IMG/VR virus record: IMGVR_UViG_3300025085_000016
Location: 1 to 63,415 of that record
DNA: 63,415 nucleotides
Reading direction: 5' to 3' (one strand)
From: a virus
In this document: positions 46,633-55,707 of the stretch, piece by piece
Position numbering within the stretch: position 1 is the first letter of the stretch
How the letters are laid out: every line of letters begins with the position of its first letter
Translations under genes and position numbers: made by a program
Notes under the pieces: model-generated
The model's input: only the letters and a program-made list of their open reading frames with translations
Databases searched by the model: none
Told to the model about the DNA's origin: nothing

Positions 46633-48244
46633 CTCCAGATGACTCCTCTTCTGGGCAATCTGTCAGTGGCAGGCAAACTGCACTTGGGCCGCTGATTGGG
46701 GTGTCGCCGCACTGCAATACCATGACTGTCCCAAAGCACATCTCGTTTCCGCCACTCAAGCTGTTGCTGCACTGCGCTGTTACCCGATCCCCTACAGCCT
46801 TGGTGCTAATGTCTGGTAATTCTGCTGTCGAGCAAACACATCCGGTTGAGCATGTTGTGCCAGACACAAGCTGCCATGTTTTTCCTCCACCGTTATTGAC
46901 CACCTCGTAAGTGCAGTTTCCTGTGCAGTAAAACGGATCAGAGCCTAACATCACAGGGACTTGGCTGAACCCAAGGGAAGACGTAACTGCCTCGTCCTCG
47001 ATGCAGTTCGGGTTTGTTTCGTTTACTCCCCAACCGTATATCTCAGACTGTGTGTAAGATAGGGTTGGATCGGTGCAGTTGGTAAAAGACAGTGCTGTGT
47101 TACCCGGACTGTCTGAACCCTTGACGTAGGAGTATTTGCCCGGCGCACCAAGAATTGCTGATATTGTTGACACTGCAATGTACTCATGGCCTTCTGGATT
47201 GTAGAACGCATAAGCTGTCGTCTCATCTTTGGGCAGGCAAGTCATTGATGCGCCAGAAACCGTAGGCTCGCATGAACTACCAAAAGCACTGAAGCCATCG
47301 TAGACAGTGCCGTTACTCCACTCCCAACCACCAGAAGCCATATATCTGACAACAGCCCATCTTGCTATCTTCTTCTCTACTCTTACGATTTCCCATTCAT
47401 GCGTAGTTGCCGACCCGCTGCCAAGGGCGTAGTCTTCCGGTGTTGATGGCTTGAGGTTGGTTGTTCGTCTGATCCAAACCTTAGAGCCTGCCACTGCATC
47501 CAAAAAGTAATTGTTGTGTGCCGTAACTGTTCCCGATCCTGACGCTTCCGGGGGCGTATCAACATTTGGATAAGAACTGCGTATGTCACCGCCAGAAAAA
47601 TTCACAGTGACTGCAATGGTCGTTGGACTGCCGGTGTTTCCTTTGAGCAAGCATGTGCTAATTGTCCCTTCCATTTCTTTGATAGGAAGACTGCACTCTT
47701 CAATCTCGTACCTCGCTGGATGCGTAGGCTCTGTCACCTCTGTTGTTTCTGTGTCGTCAGACGAGGCTGCAACATAATATGCCCATCCTGTTGCGTTCGG
47801 CTCTACCTCTGCCCAAAGGTTAAACGGGTCCGTTACGTTCAGCGTACTACCAAACTGAAGGACACCACCGCTGAGGTCTGGTGCTGCACCGTGAACTCGC
47901 AAGACCTTTACCGCTACCTGCTGGCTTGTCATCTTGCTGGTTGTTACAAACTGAATCCGTGGCGCACCAGCACCGCCATTGATTACCACCCATCGCTCGT
48001 CAATGGTTTCGCCAACCATGATCTCATCGCCAACAGCTATCGACTGCTCAGTCGTGTTTGCTACCGGAACATGCTGAGAGTTTATCGTCGCTAGAGTTAG
48101 GTCGTCTGGATGCTCTGCTGGTGGAGTAGGGGCTGACGCATTCTCAAACAGACGGAGCTTTGCGTTAAACAGCGGGCATGTTTCCCCACTGCGTGGGTCT
48201 GCTGCCTCCATGCAGGTTGCGATTGCGATTCTTGCGTAGAACAT
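46625..48244 (-). CDS. Putative tail or fibre protein, 539 aa
   Basis: This is a threonine/serine/glycine-rich, predicted beta-rich protein with many paired cysteines in its C-terminal half (CSTGCVCSTAEL, FYCTGNCTYEV). The N-terminus (FYARIAIATCMEAADPRSG) is followed by repeated short strands. It lies downstream of the hub-like gene and upstream of a cysteine/glycine-rich gene. It is therefore likely part of the distal tail or receptor-binding apparatus. Assignment is by composition and order. Confidence 0.6.
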   Translation of the reverse strand: MFYARIAIATCMEAADPRSGETCPLFNAKLRLFENASAPTPPAEHPDDLTLATINSQHVPVANTTEQSIAVGDEIMVGETIDERWVVINGGAGAPRIQFVTTSKMTSQQVAVKVLRVHGAAPDLSGGVLQFGSTLNVTDPFNLWAEVEPNATGWAYYVAASSDDTETTEVTEPTHPARYEIEECSLPIKEMEGTISTCLLKGNTGSPTTIAVTVNFSGGDIRSSYPNVDTPPEASGSGTVTAHNNYFLDAVAGSKVWIRRTTNLKPSTPEDYALGSGSATTHEWEIVRVEKKIARWAVVRYMASGGWEWSNGTVYDGFSAFGSSCEPTVSGASMTCLPKDETTAYAFYNPEGHEYIAVSTISAILGAPGKYSYVKGSDSPGNTALSFTNCTDPTLSYTQSEIYGWGVNETNPNCIEDEAVTSSLGFSQVPVMLGSDPFYCTGNCTYEVVNNGGGKTWQLVSGTTCSTGCVCSTAELPDISTKAVGDRVTAQCSNSLSGGNEMCFGTVMVLQCGDTPISGPSAVCLPLTDCPEEESSGGG

Positions 48245-49680
48245 TAGCGGATCATTGACTCCGTGCCGGGCTGGTGGTTCAAGGCAATTCGCATTGTGTG
48301 TTTCTTTCCTGTCTGACGTTGAGCAATCGAGAACTCGTACTCCACGCCTCCGATCTGTCCGATACCACCAAGCTCATAGAACTTGTCGGTCGTTATTGTC
48401 TGGGCTGGCTCAGGTGGGTCGTACTTTGCGACAAGTGCTTGGCAGACTTCCCGGAACAATGATTGCCAATCACCATATGGTGGATTGTGGATGTCTGGCT
48501 CGCTTGAGTTGATCGGAACAATCCAATCAACGAATACCTTTAGCTCGGTTTTTTGCGTTGCGTCGATCATCACAGGAACGTGTTCGCGATGCAGCCCGTT
48601 CACTCCGTCCTTCTTGTAGAACCCAGTAAGAACTGTTGCTGCTGTTGATATTGTTCCACCCGACTGCGCTGACAAGACTGGATGATCTGTAACAAAAACC
48701 TGACCGCCGTTGGTTAGCTCAATGATTCCTGTTATCGAACCAGCTTTTGAAACCAATGGCTGGTGAACAGGGAACGGTTCCCACGCATCTCTTATTACCC
48801 TGCCCTGCTCGTACTGAGGACGCTCAGGGTCGTTAAGAATGGACTTTGGGCGATGCTTTATGTATATGCGATCACTCGACGCAGATGGATTCCAGAGTCG
48901 GTAGTCGTGCTGCACATGCTCGGAAGCAGACGCATCGTGAACTAAACTTAATGTCGTGTCTGCTGGCAATGCGGTCGCGCTTCCTGATGATGCGTCGATG
49001 TAGACAGCGGTGCATGAAATTCTCTCCTCGTACACGGTAGGAGCAGACATGAACCTGACACTTTTCAGGTTATTGTTTGGTGCAGGCTTGTATTTCTTCA
49101 CGGGGAAATCAGGCAGCGTTCCCGACCCTGCTAAAGACATCACATACGCACCATTCTCAGGGGCATAGACCAGCCTACAGCCAGTGTTGTCGAGCAGGTT
49201 TTGCATTGCTTCTGCGCATGTCTTCTCTGCCCAGCGAGCAGGCGGCTTGAAGGTTGGCACACTTGCATCAACGACAATCGTTATCCTGCTGTCACACGCA
49301 GCAACTATCTGCTCCACAAGCTGTGCTATAGTTTGCTGGTTGCCTGTCTTCAGGCGTCCAAACGCATCTCGTTCATTCCAGTTTTGGTCAAGCTTATGTT
49401 CTTCGAGAATCCAGCGAGAGTCTTCTAGTACCACATGCAAACAGTCGTACCGAGACTTGATAGCCTTGACCACACGCATGTCGTTCCACGTTCCAAACCA
49501 CCCGTCTGTCTCTGCTTTAAGTGTTGTGACTCTTGGCCTCGCTGGACCTACACTTTCGAGCGTGCCGGGGTTTCCGACCGTACAGTCGATGACGCACCTA
49601 CCCGGCTTTGCCTGTGAGCCTTGGACAAAGTGAAACTTATGAACGTCAGGAAAATCTTTAAGGTCTACGTTTACGGTCAC
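48244..49680 (-). CDS. Putative tail hub/baseplate protein, 478 aa
   Basis: The order of conserved-looking segments (WFGTWNDMRVVKAIKSRYDC, ETWAQ-like helical part, CAEAMQNLLDNTGCRLVYAP, then FDYRLW-type strands) resembles the mixed beta and alpha domains of hub proteins that follow the tail tube and distal tail genes. The length is normal for a hub. Start and stop overlap both neighbours. No catalytic motif is visible. The call is mainly from gene order: tube, acidic protein, distal-tail-like protein, hub. Confidence 0.5.
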   Translation of the reverse strand: MTVNVDLKDFPDVHKFHFVQGSQAKPGRCVIDCTVGNPGTLESVGPARPRVTTLKAETDGWFGTWNDMRVVKAIKSRYDCLHVVLEDSRWILEEHKLDQNWNERDAFGRLKTGNQQTIAQLVEQIVAACDSRITIVVDASVPTFKPPARWAEKTCAEAMQNLLDNTGCRLVYAPENGAYVMSLAGSGTLPDFPVKKYKPAPNNNLKSVRFMSAPTVYEERISCTAVYIDASSGSATALPADTTLSLVHDASASEHVQHDYRLWNPSASSDRIYIKHRPKSILNDPERPQYEQGRVIRDAWEPFPVHQPLVSKAGSITGIIELTNGGQVFVTDHPVLSAQSGGTISTAATVLTGFYKKDGVNGLHREHVPVMIDATQKTELKVFVDWIVPINSSEPDIHNPPYGDWQSLFREVCQALVAKYDPPEPAQTITTDKFYELGGIGQIGGVEYEFSIAQRQTGKKHTMRIALNHQPGTESMIR

Positions 49681-50447
49681 GGACCATACCCCTGATTAGG
49701 TCTGAAGTTTGGTTGGTCCCCAAGTCTCTCGAAAACATACTTGTAGGTCATTCGGAAGTGAGTCGGCTTACCGTTGCCGTGATACTTTGGCGTGTGCATG
49801 GTGATGACCCGATGCTCCTGCATTTCTTCCTGCGGCCAGTAAGGGTTCGGCGCACTGAACCAACTGCCCAACGAAACTATTTCGCCTTGCTGAACATGAA
49901 CCACCTTAGACTTGGAAGTGAGAAAGTGCTTGTACGGATCGCCTCGCCAATTTGCTCTAACCTTCCATGTTGGTCCGCCCGTGCCAGTTTTTGAAACGCC
50001 CTCACTGAAGCTAATGATTTGGCTGTCCGCCATCTGATAGAGAGCTTGAATTGTCATTGAGTACGAGCGAGTATTTGCGTACTCACCTTCTGTCAAGTTA
50101 TCCCAGCTTCGCCGTGTCACTCTGTTTCCAGACAGGTTGTATGTGTCATTGCTGTTTAATACATGAGCTGAGGGAGTGCCATCGTTGAGGAGAAACCCAC
50201 AGTTCTGGTAGTTCCGGTTGTAGGCAGTCCTGAGCTGACCGATCTTTGTTCCTACTTGAGCAGCATTAAGCTCCGACGACTGGGCTGGGTCTTGGAAGAA
50301 ATTTCCCCTTAACCTCCATATGTAATCAGCACCCCAGCGAACACCCTCTGGCCCGAAGCGTGGGATGATCTCAATGGCTTCTGGGTACACTTCACCTTTT
50401 TCGTGAGTGTAGTTGCCGTAGTAGAACTGCATTCCCTTACCCGACAT
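49677..50447 (-). CDS. Putative distal tail protein, 256 aa
   Basis: The protein is rich in aromatic and glycine residues, with MQFYYGNYTHEKGEVYPEAI at the start and YWPQEEMQEHRVITMHTPKY near the end. The strands and size suit a distal tail (Dit-like) or baseplate protein. It lies between the acidic repeat protein and the hub-like gene. The function is inferred from order and size, not from a clear motif. Confidence 0.5.
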   Translation of the reverse strand: MSGKGMQFYYGNYTHEKGEVYPEAIEIIPRFGPEGVRWGADYIWRLRGNFFQDPAQSSELNAAQVGTKIGQLRTAYNRNYQNCGFLLNDGTPSAHVLNSNDTYNLSGNRVTRRSWDNLTEGEYANTRSYSMTIQALYQMADSQIISFSEGVSKTGTGGPTWKVRANWRGDPYKHFLTSKSKVVHVQQGEIVSLGSWFSAPNPYWPQEEMQEHRVITMHTPKYHGNGKPTHFRMTYKYVFERLGDQPNFRPNQGYGP

Positions 50448-51360
50448 CTGATTCGCTCTCCATATCGAGTGTGTCTTCTATCTGGGCGATACGTTGCGAG
50501 TGAGCATTCATCGCCTGCGCGAGTCCTTGCAGCATATCGACGATCCGGCCAGTTGCTGTGTTTATGGCGTCAGTGGCCTTTTCAACTGCCTCGTCTTTTG
50601 CGGTGCTTGCTTGGCCCGTAAGGTTGAAGCTGCTTGGACCCGACCCCCCGTAGTCTCCAGCTAGATCCACACTTGGCTGGTTGGCTACATGCTCGGCAGT
50701 TCCGGGACCGCCGTGAGGCATGAACGGCGAGCTATCAAACTTCCTGATGTCGCCTGTTCCAAGGTCGTCGGCAGCTTTCTTGACATCATCGCCGGTGGCT
50801 TTCGGAGAAAACTTTCCAATGCCCCCTATCCCAAGAGCATCTGCTGCCTTGCTGACATCATCGCCAGTAGCCATCTCTGGTGGTTTGACTGGCTTGTCTT
50901 CTTCGGCCTCCTTGTCGTCTTCCTGCTCCTCTCTTGGACCGGGAGAAGGAGGATACCCTTCTGCCGCTGCCGATCTCGCTTGGCTGTCGATTTCCGCCCA
51001 GTCAACATCCTCTAGGTAGTCGCCAATCGAGTCTACCTCCAACGGACCCTTGGCTCCGGGAAGCTTAACTTGACGCCGCACCGACCTTGGCTGCATCGGA
51101 GGCTTCTCATCTTCCGGTGGATCATCTTCCGGTGGATCATCTTCCGGTGGATCATCGTCCTCAAGCCCATCCTCCATTGGCTCAAAAGGGTTTTCATTCT
51201 CGTCTCCCGGCTGGGCAGGTGTTGGCCCCGATGCAAACGGATCATCTGAGTCAAACGGATTTACCTTGTCGTCTCCCGGCTGGGCAGGTGTTGGCCCCGA
51301 TGCAAACGGATCTTCGTCGTCTTTAGGATCGTAACTGCTCGGATCATTTGGATCTGGCAT
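50437..51360 (-). CDS. Acidic repeat-rich tail-region protein, 307 aa
   Basis: ATG at 51360 has AGGAG five bases upstream. The N-terminal third is made of acidic repeats (two DDPFASGPTPAQPGD units, then a run of DDPPE units). The C-terminus is a coiled coil (AINTATGRIVDMLQGLAQAM, then HSQRIAQIEDTLDM). It lies where a tape-measure or tape-measure chaperone would be expected but is short for either. It may be an assembly chaperone or a short tail ruler. Confidence 0.55.
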   Translation of the reverse strand: MPDPNDPSSYDPKDDEDPFASGPTPAQPGDDKVNPFDSDDPFASGPTPAQPGDENENPFEPMEDGLEDDDPPEDDPPEDDPPEDEKPPMQPRSVRRQVKLPGAKGPLEVDSIGDYLEDVDWAEIDSQARSAAAEGYPPSPGPREEQEDDKEAEEDKPVKPPEMATGDDVSKAADALGIGGIGKFSPKATGDDVKKAADDLGTGDIRKFDSSPFMPHGGPGTAEHVANQPSVDLAGDYGGSGPSSFNLTGQASTAKDEAVEKATDAINTATGRIVDMLQGLAQAMNAHSQRIAQIEDTLDMESESDVG

Positions 51361-51368
51361 GGTCACTC

Positions 51369-52355
51369 CTATGGATGAGCATTTGTGATCGTGATCGGCT
51401 CAATGGTTCCCGATGAATCTGCTGACCTGTATGCCTCAAGGTCGAGAGACAAAGGTATTTCACCTCTGCCTGCCGTGTTTGGCGTGATCCTTGTCTGACG
51501 CAACTCAGGCAAGGTAATCACCGTGCTGTAGGCAGACGGTACTTCGGTGTTCTTGCTTCCCAAGAATGACAGTACACCCTGACCTTTAAAGTCATTGATA
51601 TAGAGATTCGTGTGAGAGCTTGAGGTGTATGGAGTCCGAACTCTCAGCTTGATCTGTCGTCCATTTGTCTGAACGCAAGTTACGCTAAGGAAGTTTCTTG
51701 TCTTAGGCGTTAGGTTGTTGTCGATTCGCAGACTGAAAGCATCGAAGTAATACTCAGTTGCGCTTCCACCATCAGGTGTCATCTCAAGCTTTCCATCGCC
51801 AAGAAGCCAGTAAAGCCTTTCCTCTGTAGGCAAGCTTGGTGGTGTGGCAGGGTATGTGGTGTCATGCTCCTCATAGCCAAGCACCCGAAGAGTAAGCCTT
51901 GTAACTTGCTCTGCACCTCCGATGCTTGCCGTTGACGTAATCGTTGCTGCGCTCACGCTGCATCGACGATATGTGACTGTTCCTTGGTCACGCTTCAGCA
52001 TGATGTCGAAAGGACGAAGGTCAAATGTTTCGTCTGTGGTGAACGTGGTTCCACTAGCTGCCTTGCCAAGAATGCGCGGAAGCCAGTTATCAAGCTCGTA
52101 AGGACCGACTTCTAAGGAGAACTCTCCAACTACAACTCTTGCACCATGACGGGTGTGGTTGCCGATCTTGTCAATGGTCCCAGTCAGGCCGTTGCCACCC
52201 AGCAAGTTATCCGTGAACCGGATACTTTCACTTAGGATTTCGTATCGCTCTGAGTTTGCGTCAAAGGTAGCGGGGTTGCAGTTCGCCAGATCGCTCTCTT
52301 CTACAAGCAGCGATGTGTAAACTCCCTGACTGCCACAAGTGTCAATACATGTCAT
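51369..52355 (-). CDS. Major tail tube protein, 328 aa
   Basis: The sequence YEILSESIRFTDNLLGGNGL, then GPYELDNWLPRILG and FDIMLKRDQGTVTYRRC, matches the tail tube family of phages with flexible tails. Size and beta-rich composition fit. It follows a tail-terminator-like gene and precedes the acidic protein and hub-like genes, giving normal tail order. It is the best evidence that the virion has a long tail, although no obvious tape-measure gene is nearby. Confidence 0.75.
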   Translation of the reverse strand: MTCIDTCGSQGVYTSLLVEESDLANCNPATFDANSERYEILSESIRFTDNLLGGNGLTGTIDKIGNHTRHGARVVVGEFSLEVGPYELDNWLPRILGKAASGTTFTTDETFDLRPFDIMLKRDQGTVTYRRCSVSAATITSTASIGGAEQVTRLTLRVLGYEEHDTTYPATPPSLPTEERLYWLLGDGKLEMTPDGGSATEYYFDAFSLRIDNNLTPKTRNFLSVTCVQTNGRQIKLRVRTPYTSSSHTNLYINDFKGQGVLSFLGSKNTEVPSAYSTVITLPELRQTRITPNTAGRGEIPLSLDLEAYRSADSSGTIEPITITNAHP

Positions 52356-52816
52356 GCCCGATCCTCCCTGAATACGGTACTGATTTCGATTGTGTCGATG
52401 TCGTACTTACGACTGACAACATCGTCGGTGTCGTAGTCACCCATCGAAGTAAAGCTGTATAGCTCGCCATTCATTCCGGTTGCCCTGCGGTCCTGAAATA
52501 AATCGCGTATTTTGTCTCGGATGAGTTCGTAGTCTGTTTCCCCAGAAGATTGCCGTGTGCTGCTCCCAGAAACAAACACAACCAGTGTCTTTCGGACAAC
52601 ATCTCGCACACCACTAAATGTTCGCCCCGGCTGGCTACCTAGCGGCTTAATCCAAACTCCGCTTTTTACTGTCTCTGTGAATCGCTTTCCGGTTACTCCG
52701 GGTATTTTCTTGAGAAGCTCAGGTCTTCGCACACCGACCCCAGACGGCCAGTTATCTCGAATTAACTGCGCGTGAGTAGTGGAAACTGACCAGTCAGTAT
52801 GCTGAATGCCTGTCAT
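52352..52816 (-). CDS. Putative tail terminator/completion protein, 154 aa
   Basis: This is a mid-size alpha/beta protein with VRDVVRKTLVVFVSGSSTRQ, DYELIRDKIRDLFQDRRA and a final YDIDTIEISTVFREDR strand. The pattern of a strand-rich core with one long helix resembles tail terminator proteins. Its place directly before the tail tube gene supports this. It overlaps that gene by 4 bases. Confidence 0.6.
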   Translation of the reverse strand: MTGIQHTDWSVSTTHAQLIRDNWPSGVGVRRPELLKKIPGVTGKRFTETVKSGVWIKPLGSQPGRTFSGVRDVVRKTLVVFVSGSSTRQSSGETDYELIRDKIRDLFQDRRATGMNGELYSFTSMGDYDTDDVVSRKYDIDTIEISTVFREDRA

Positions 52817-52817
52817 G

Positions 52818-54020
52818 TTAGCTCTCAGAAACGTAGATAGTCTTCACAAGCCGATCCACCTGAACGCTGGAGTAACCGCCTCTTTTCTGATACGGAGAAT
52901 CCTGTTCCATTGCGTACCGTAGCTGCTCATCAGCTTCCACCATGAGTGTCCTGTATTCTCGTATGTCGCCTCTGCCGATCCTTGCCATCTGTGCCTCTGC
53001 GTAACTCTTCACTGCAAGAAGGAGCCGTGGTGAAACATCTAGTGTATCCGTTATGACCATTTTTCCGTCAGTCATGCTTGGGACACCAGCAACTGTGAAC
53101 TGGGTTGTGCTTGCCTGCTCAGTAACAAACCCTTCAAAAGCGACCGGAACCTCGGAACTGATCCCGAACCCCACCTCAGACTCAGGCGAATTAGCTGTCG
53201 AAGCAGCAACCCTAACGAGCGATCCAACTAGGCTAATGCCCACTGGCATTGGGGTCGCAAGAGTTACCGTTGTTCCAGATGCTGTAACCCCAGAGCAGAA
53301 CTCAAGAACCTTTGGATTTCTTGCGTATCTTGCGTATGCAACATCAAGCTCGATTGCCTTGGTGGTTGCGGGGCTTACTCTTAGCTCTGTCCTTTGCTTT
53401 CCGTCTAGCATTGCAGCACGAAAGCAAACCAGCCGAGGGTCACTTCCCTTGTAAATCCTTGGCCTGTCGTATTGGCGAAACGACTTTGCGTCAACTGGCT
53501 CAAGGCAGCGGTCCTCGCCGTGATACCAGACATCGTAAACCTCTCTGGCTTCGTTTGGCATCAGCACCCTGTCTTGCCGCAGCGAAAACACTGTCGGAGA
53601 TTCAGTCTGGCCGCTCCAGTCTTCTAGTGTAATCTGCGTGTCGCTGTCTCTCGACTTGACCCTGTACGCCCTTTCTTCATCTACATAGAGAGATGCGAGC
53701 GATGCCCAATCCGGCCATGCTGGTGAGGTTCTTGTGACCACTCCCGATGAGCTGATCGAGATCGTTCCTTCCTTGTCTTCAGCGTTGAGGTAGACGGTGG
53801 TTTCATCGTCGTACAGATTCCACTGATGGCGTGTCATCGCCTGCTCATACCCCCACATGGCTGATCGCTTTGCCCTGCGAACATCCATCTCGTTATCGCT
53901 CAGATCAAATACATCCATCACATGAGATACTAGCCCCTGTAGAGTCAGGACTCTGCTAGTGTCTTGAGTGATCGCTGGTGCGGCTGGACTGCTGCTCGTT
54001 GTTCCATTTACCGTTGTCAT
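52818..54020 (-). CDS. Putative head-tail adaptor/connector, 400 aa
   Basis: It begins with a helical segment (LVSHVMDVFDLSDNEMDVRR, AKRSAMWGYEQAMTRHQWNL) similar to adaptor proteins that dock on the portal. A beta-rich insert (GTTVTLATPMPVGISLVG) and a C-terminal helical part with KSYAEAQMARIGRGDIREYR follow. It is immediately upstream of the tail terminator gene, the usual position for an adaptor. The insert is large, so it may be a fused adaptor/stopper. Confidence 0.6.
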   Translation of the reverse strand: MTTVNGTTSSSPAAPAITQDTSRVLTLQGLVSHVMDVFDLSDNEMDVRRAKRSAMWGYEQAMTRHQWNLYDDETTVYLNAEDKEGTISISSSGVVTRTSPAWPDWASLASLYVDEERAYRVKSRDSDTQITLEDWSGQTESPTVFSLRQDRVLMPNEAREVYDVWYHGEDRCLEPVDAKSFRQYDRPRIYKGSDPRLVCFRAAMLDGKQRTELRVSPATTKAIELDVAYARYARNPKVLEFCSGVTASGTTVTLATPMPVGISLVGSLVRVAASTANSPESEVGFGISSEVPVAFEGFVTEQASTTQFTVAGVPSMTDGKMVITDTLDVSPRLLLAVKSYAEAQMARIGRGDIREYRTLMVEADEQLRYAMEQDSPYQKRGGYSSVQVDRLVKTIYVSES

Positions 54021-54021
54021 A

Positions 54022-55707
54022 TTAGCTCACAGTGAATGCGGTTGGATTGCTGAAGTTGACCCCACTTCTCTGACACCATAGGTAGTAGCTCCCGGCGTCA
54101 AGCTGGAACGTCACTTGGCCTGAGTTGTCAGTCACCAATGTCCCGGCTACTACGTTTGTTCCTGCTGAATCAGTCGTAACCCAAGCATCGACTGCTGGTG
54201 CAGGATTGCCGTCGATGTTGACTGTGATGGTGTGAGATATTGCTCCCGATCCAATCGGCTGACCGCCACCCGTGACTGCGTTGGCGTCAACTTGATTCGC
54301 TATCGTAAAAGTCAAGCTGTCAGTCTTTGCCTTGATCGCTGCAATCCCGGCGTTGTCTGCGTTGACAGTGGCAAATCCTGTTGCTGTTAGCCAATCGCCC
54401 TGATTGCTTTGCAACTCGTGGGTGTCTGCCAAGATTGAAGCGATGGAAGCATTGGCAGGATTCACCGTAGCGAACCCAGTTGCGGTTAGCCAATCGCCTT
54501 GGTTTTGTTGAAGCTCGTTAGTGTCTGCAAGGATACTTGCAATCGAAGCGTTGTCTGCGTTGACGGTGGCAAATCCGGTTGCTTTGAATACGTCTTCGCG
54601 ATTGCTCGTTGTGAAGTGAAGGTAGATGTCTTCCTTGCTGTCACCACCACCACTACCACCGCCACTCAAGCTGTTACTGTCAACTTGATTAGACACAGTA
54701 AATGAAAGCTGATCCGTCTTTGATTTAATTGCTGTGATCGAAGCGTTGTCAGGATTGACGGTGGCAAAACCAGTGGCTGTTGCCCAGTCGCCTTGATTTG
54801 CTTGCAGGTCAGCAGTGTCAACAAGAATTGCTGCGATTGAAGTGTTGTCTGGGTTGATTGTTGCAAAACCTGTCGCTGTCGCCCAATCACCTTGGTTGCT
54901 TTGTAGTTCGTTTGTGTCAGCAAGAATAGAGGCTATGGAGGCGTTGTCGGGTGCGACCGTATTGAAGCCTGTCGCTGTCGCCCAATCACCTTGGTTGCTT
55001 TGTAGTTCGTTTGTGTCAGCAAGAATAGAGGCTATGGAGGCATTGTCGGGTGCGACCGTGTTGAAACCTGTCGCTGTCGCCCAATCACCTTGGTTGCTTT
55101 GTAGTTCGTTTGTGTCAGCAAGAATAGAGGCTATTGAAGTATTGTCAGGCACAACGGTATTCGGAGTCGTTGTATTTGCACCATCTGTTCCACGCATATC
55201 AGTGTTGGTCGTTGTAGTTGCAACCAGAGTCACGTTTGCGACCACATCATTTGTTGGATCAAAATTATTGAGACTCGAAATATCACCTTGCGTAGCTAAT
55301 CCCGAAACACTAACCATATCTGTGTTTGTAGTTGTCGTAGCAACAAGCGTGACGTTAGCTACAGTGTCAGTTGCAGGATCAAAAGTAGATGCACTATCCG
55401 TCCCGCGCTCTGGTGCAATCACCTTAATTTGCCAAGAATTAACATAAGCTTGCGACGAAATGAGTGCTGTTTCTTCGACCGTGAACGTATCGCCCTCGAC
55501 CTCGCTCGCAGGGTTGTAAGAGCAGTCATAAATTCCGGTTGTTGCTGCTCGCTTTGTGACCGTCACAACATCTACAGTCGCAGTTCCGTTCTTGCGGATG
55601 GCAACCGTTGGCGTGCTGTCTGCATCAACCAATACACCAGCATCTGTGTATGTCATCAACGACCAATAAACTATTCCATCAACTTTCAAAGTGGTTGGCC
55701 TACTCAT
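54022..55707 (-). CDS. Repeat-containing fibre protein, 561 aa
   Basis: An N-terminal Ig-like region (residues 1-90) leads to a series of 33-residue repeats of the type ASIASILADTNELQSNQGDW plus ATATGF. Three of these are nearly identical at DNA level. The C-terminal domain (SHTITVNIDGNPAPAVDAWV, then SGQVTFQLDAGSYYLWC) resembles Ig/carboxypeptidase-regulatory folds. The regular repeats suggest a trimeric coiled shaft. It is probably a tail or neck fibre, upstream of a LamG-type tip protein. Confidence 0.75.
   Translation of the reverse strand: MSRPTTLKVDGIVYWSLMTYTDAGVLVDADSTPTVAIRKNGTATVDVVTVTKRAATTGIYDCSYNPASEVEGDTFTVEETALISSQAYVNSWQIKVIAPERGTDSASTFDPATDTVANVTLVATTTTNTDMVSVSGLATQGDISSLNNFDPTNDVVANVTLVATTTTNTDMRGTDGANTTTPNTVVPDNTSIASILADTNELQSNQGDWATATGFNTVAPDNASIASILADTNELQSNQGDWATATGFNTVAPDNASIASILADTNELQSNQGDWATATGFATINPDNTSIAAILVDTADLQANQGDWATATGFATVNPDNASITAIKSKTDQLSFTVSNQVDSNSLSGGGSGGGDSKEDIYLHFTTSNREDVFKATGFATVNADNASIASILADTNELQQNQGDWLTATGFATVNPANASIASILADTHELQSNQGDWLTATGFATVNADNAGIAAIKAKTDSLTFTIANQVDANAVTGGGQPIGSGAISHTITVNIDGNPAPAVDAWVTTDSAGTNVVAGTLVTDNSGQVTFQLDAGSYYLWCQRSGVNFSNPTAFTVS
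54860..55160. repeat. Three near-identical 99-bp tandem repeats in fibre gene
   Basis: CCAATCACCTTGGTTGCTTT recurs at 54883, 54982 and 55081, exactly 99 bases apart, with almost identical intervening sequence. More diverged units extend the array toward 54340. The array can expand or contract by recombination and could alter fibre length. Confidence 0.92.

Noticed and set aside
54678-54695. TGTCAACTTGATTAGACA, resembling palindrome type 1
   Set aside because: It is not palindromic in its right half, differs at several positions and belongs to a repeated protein motif (SNQVDSN) in the fibre gene.
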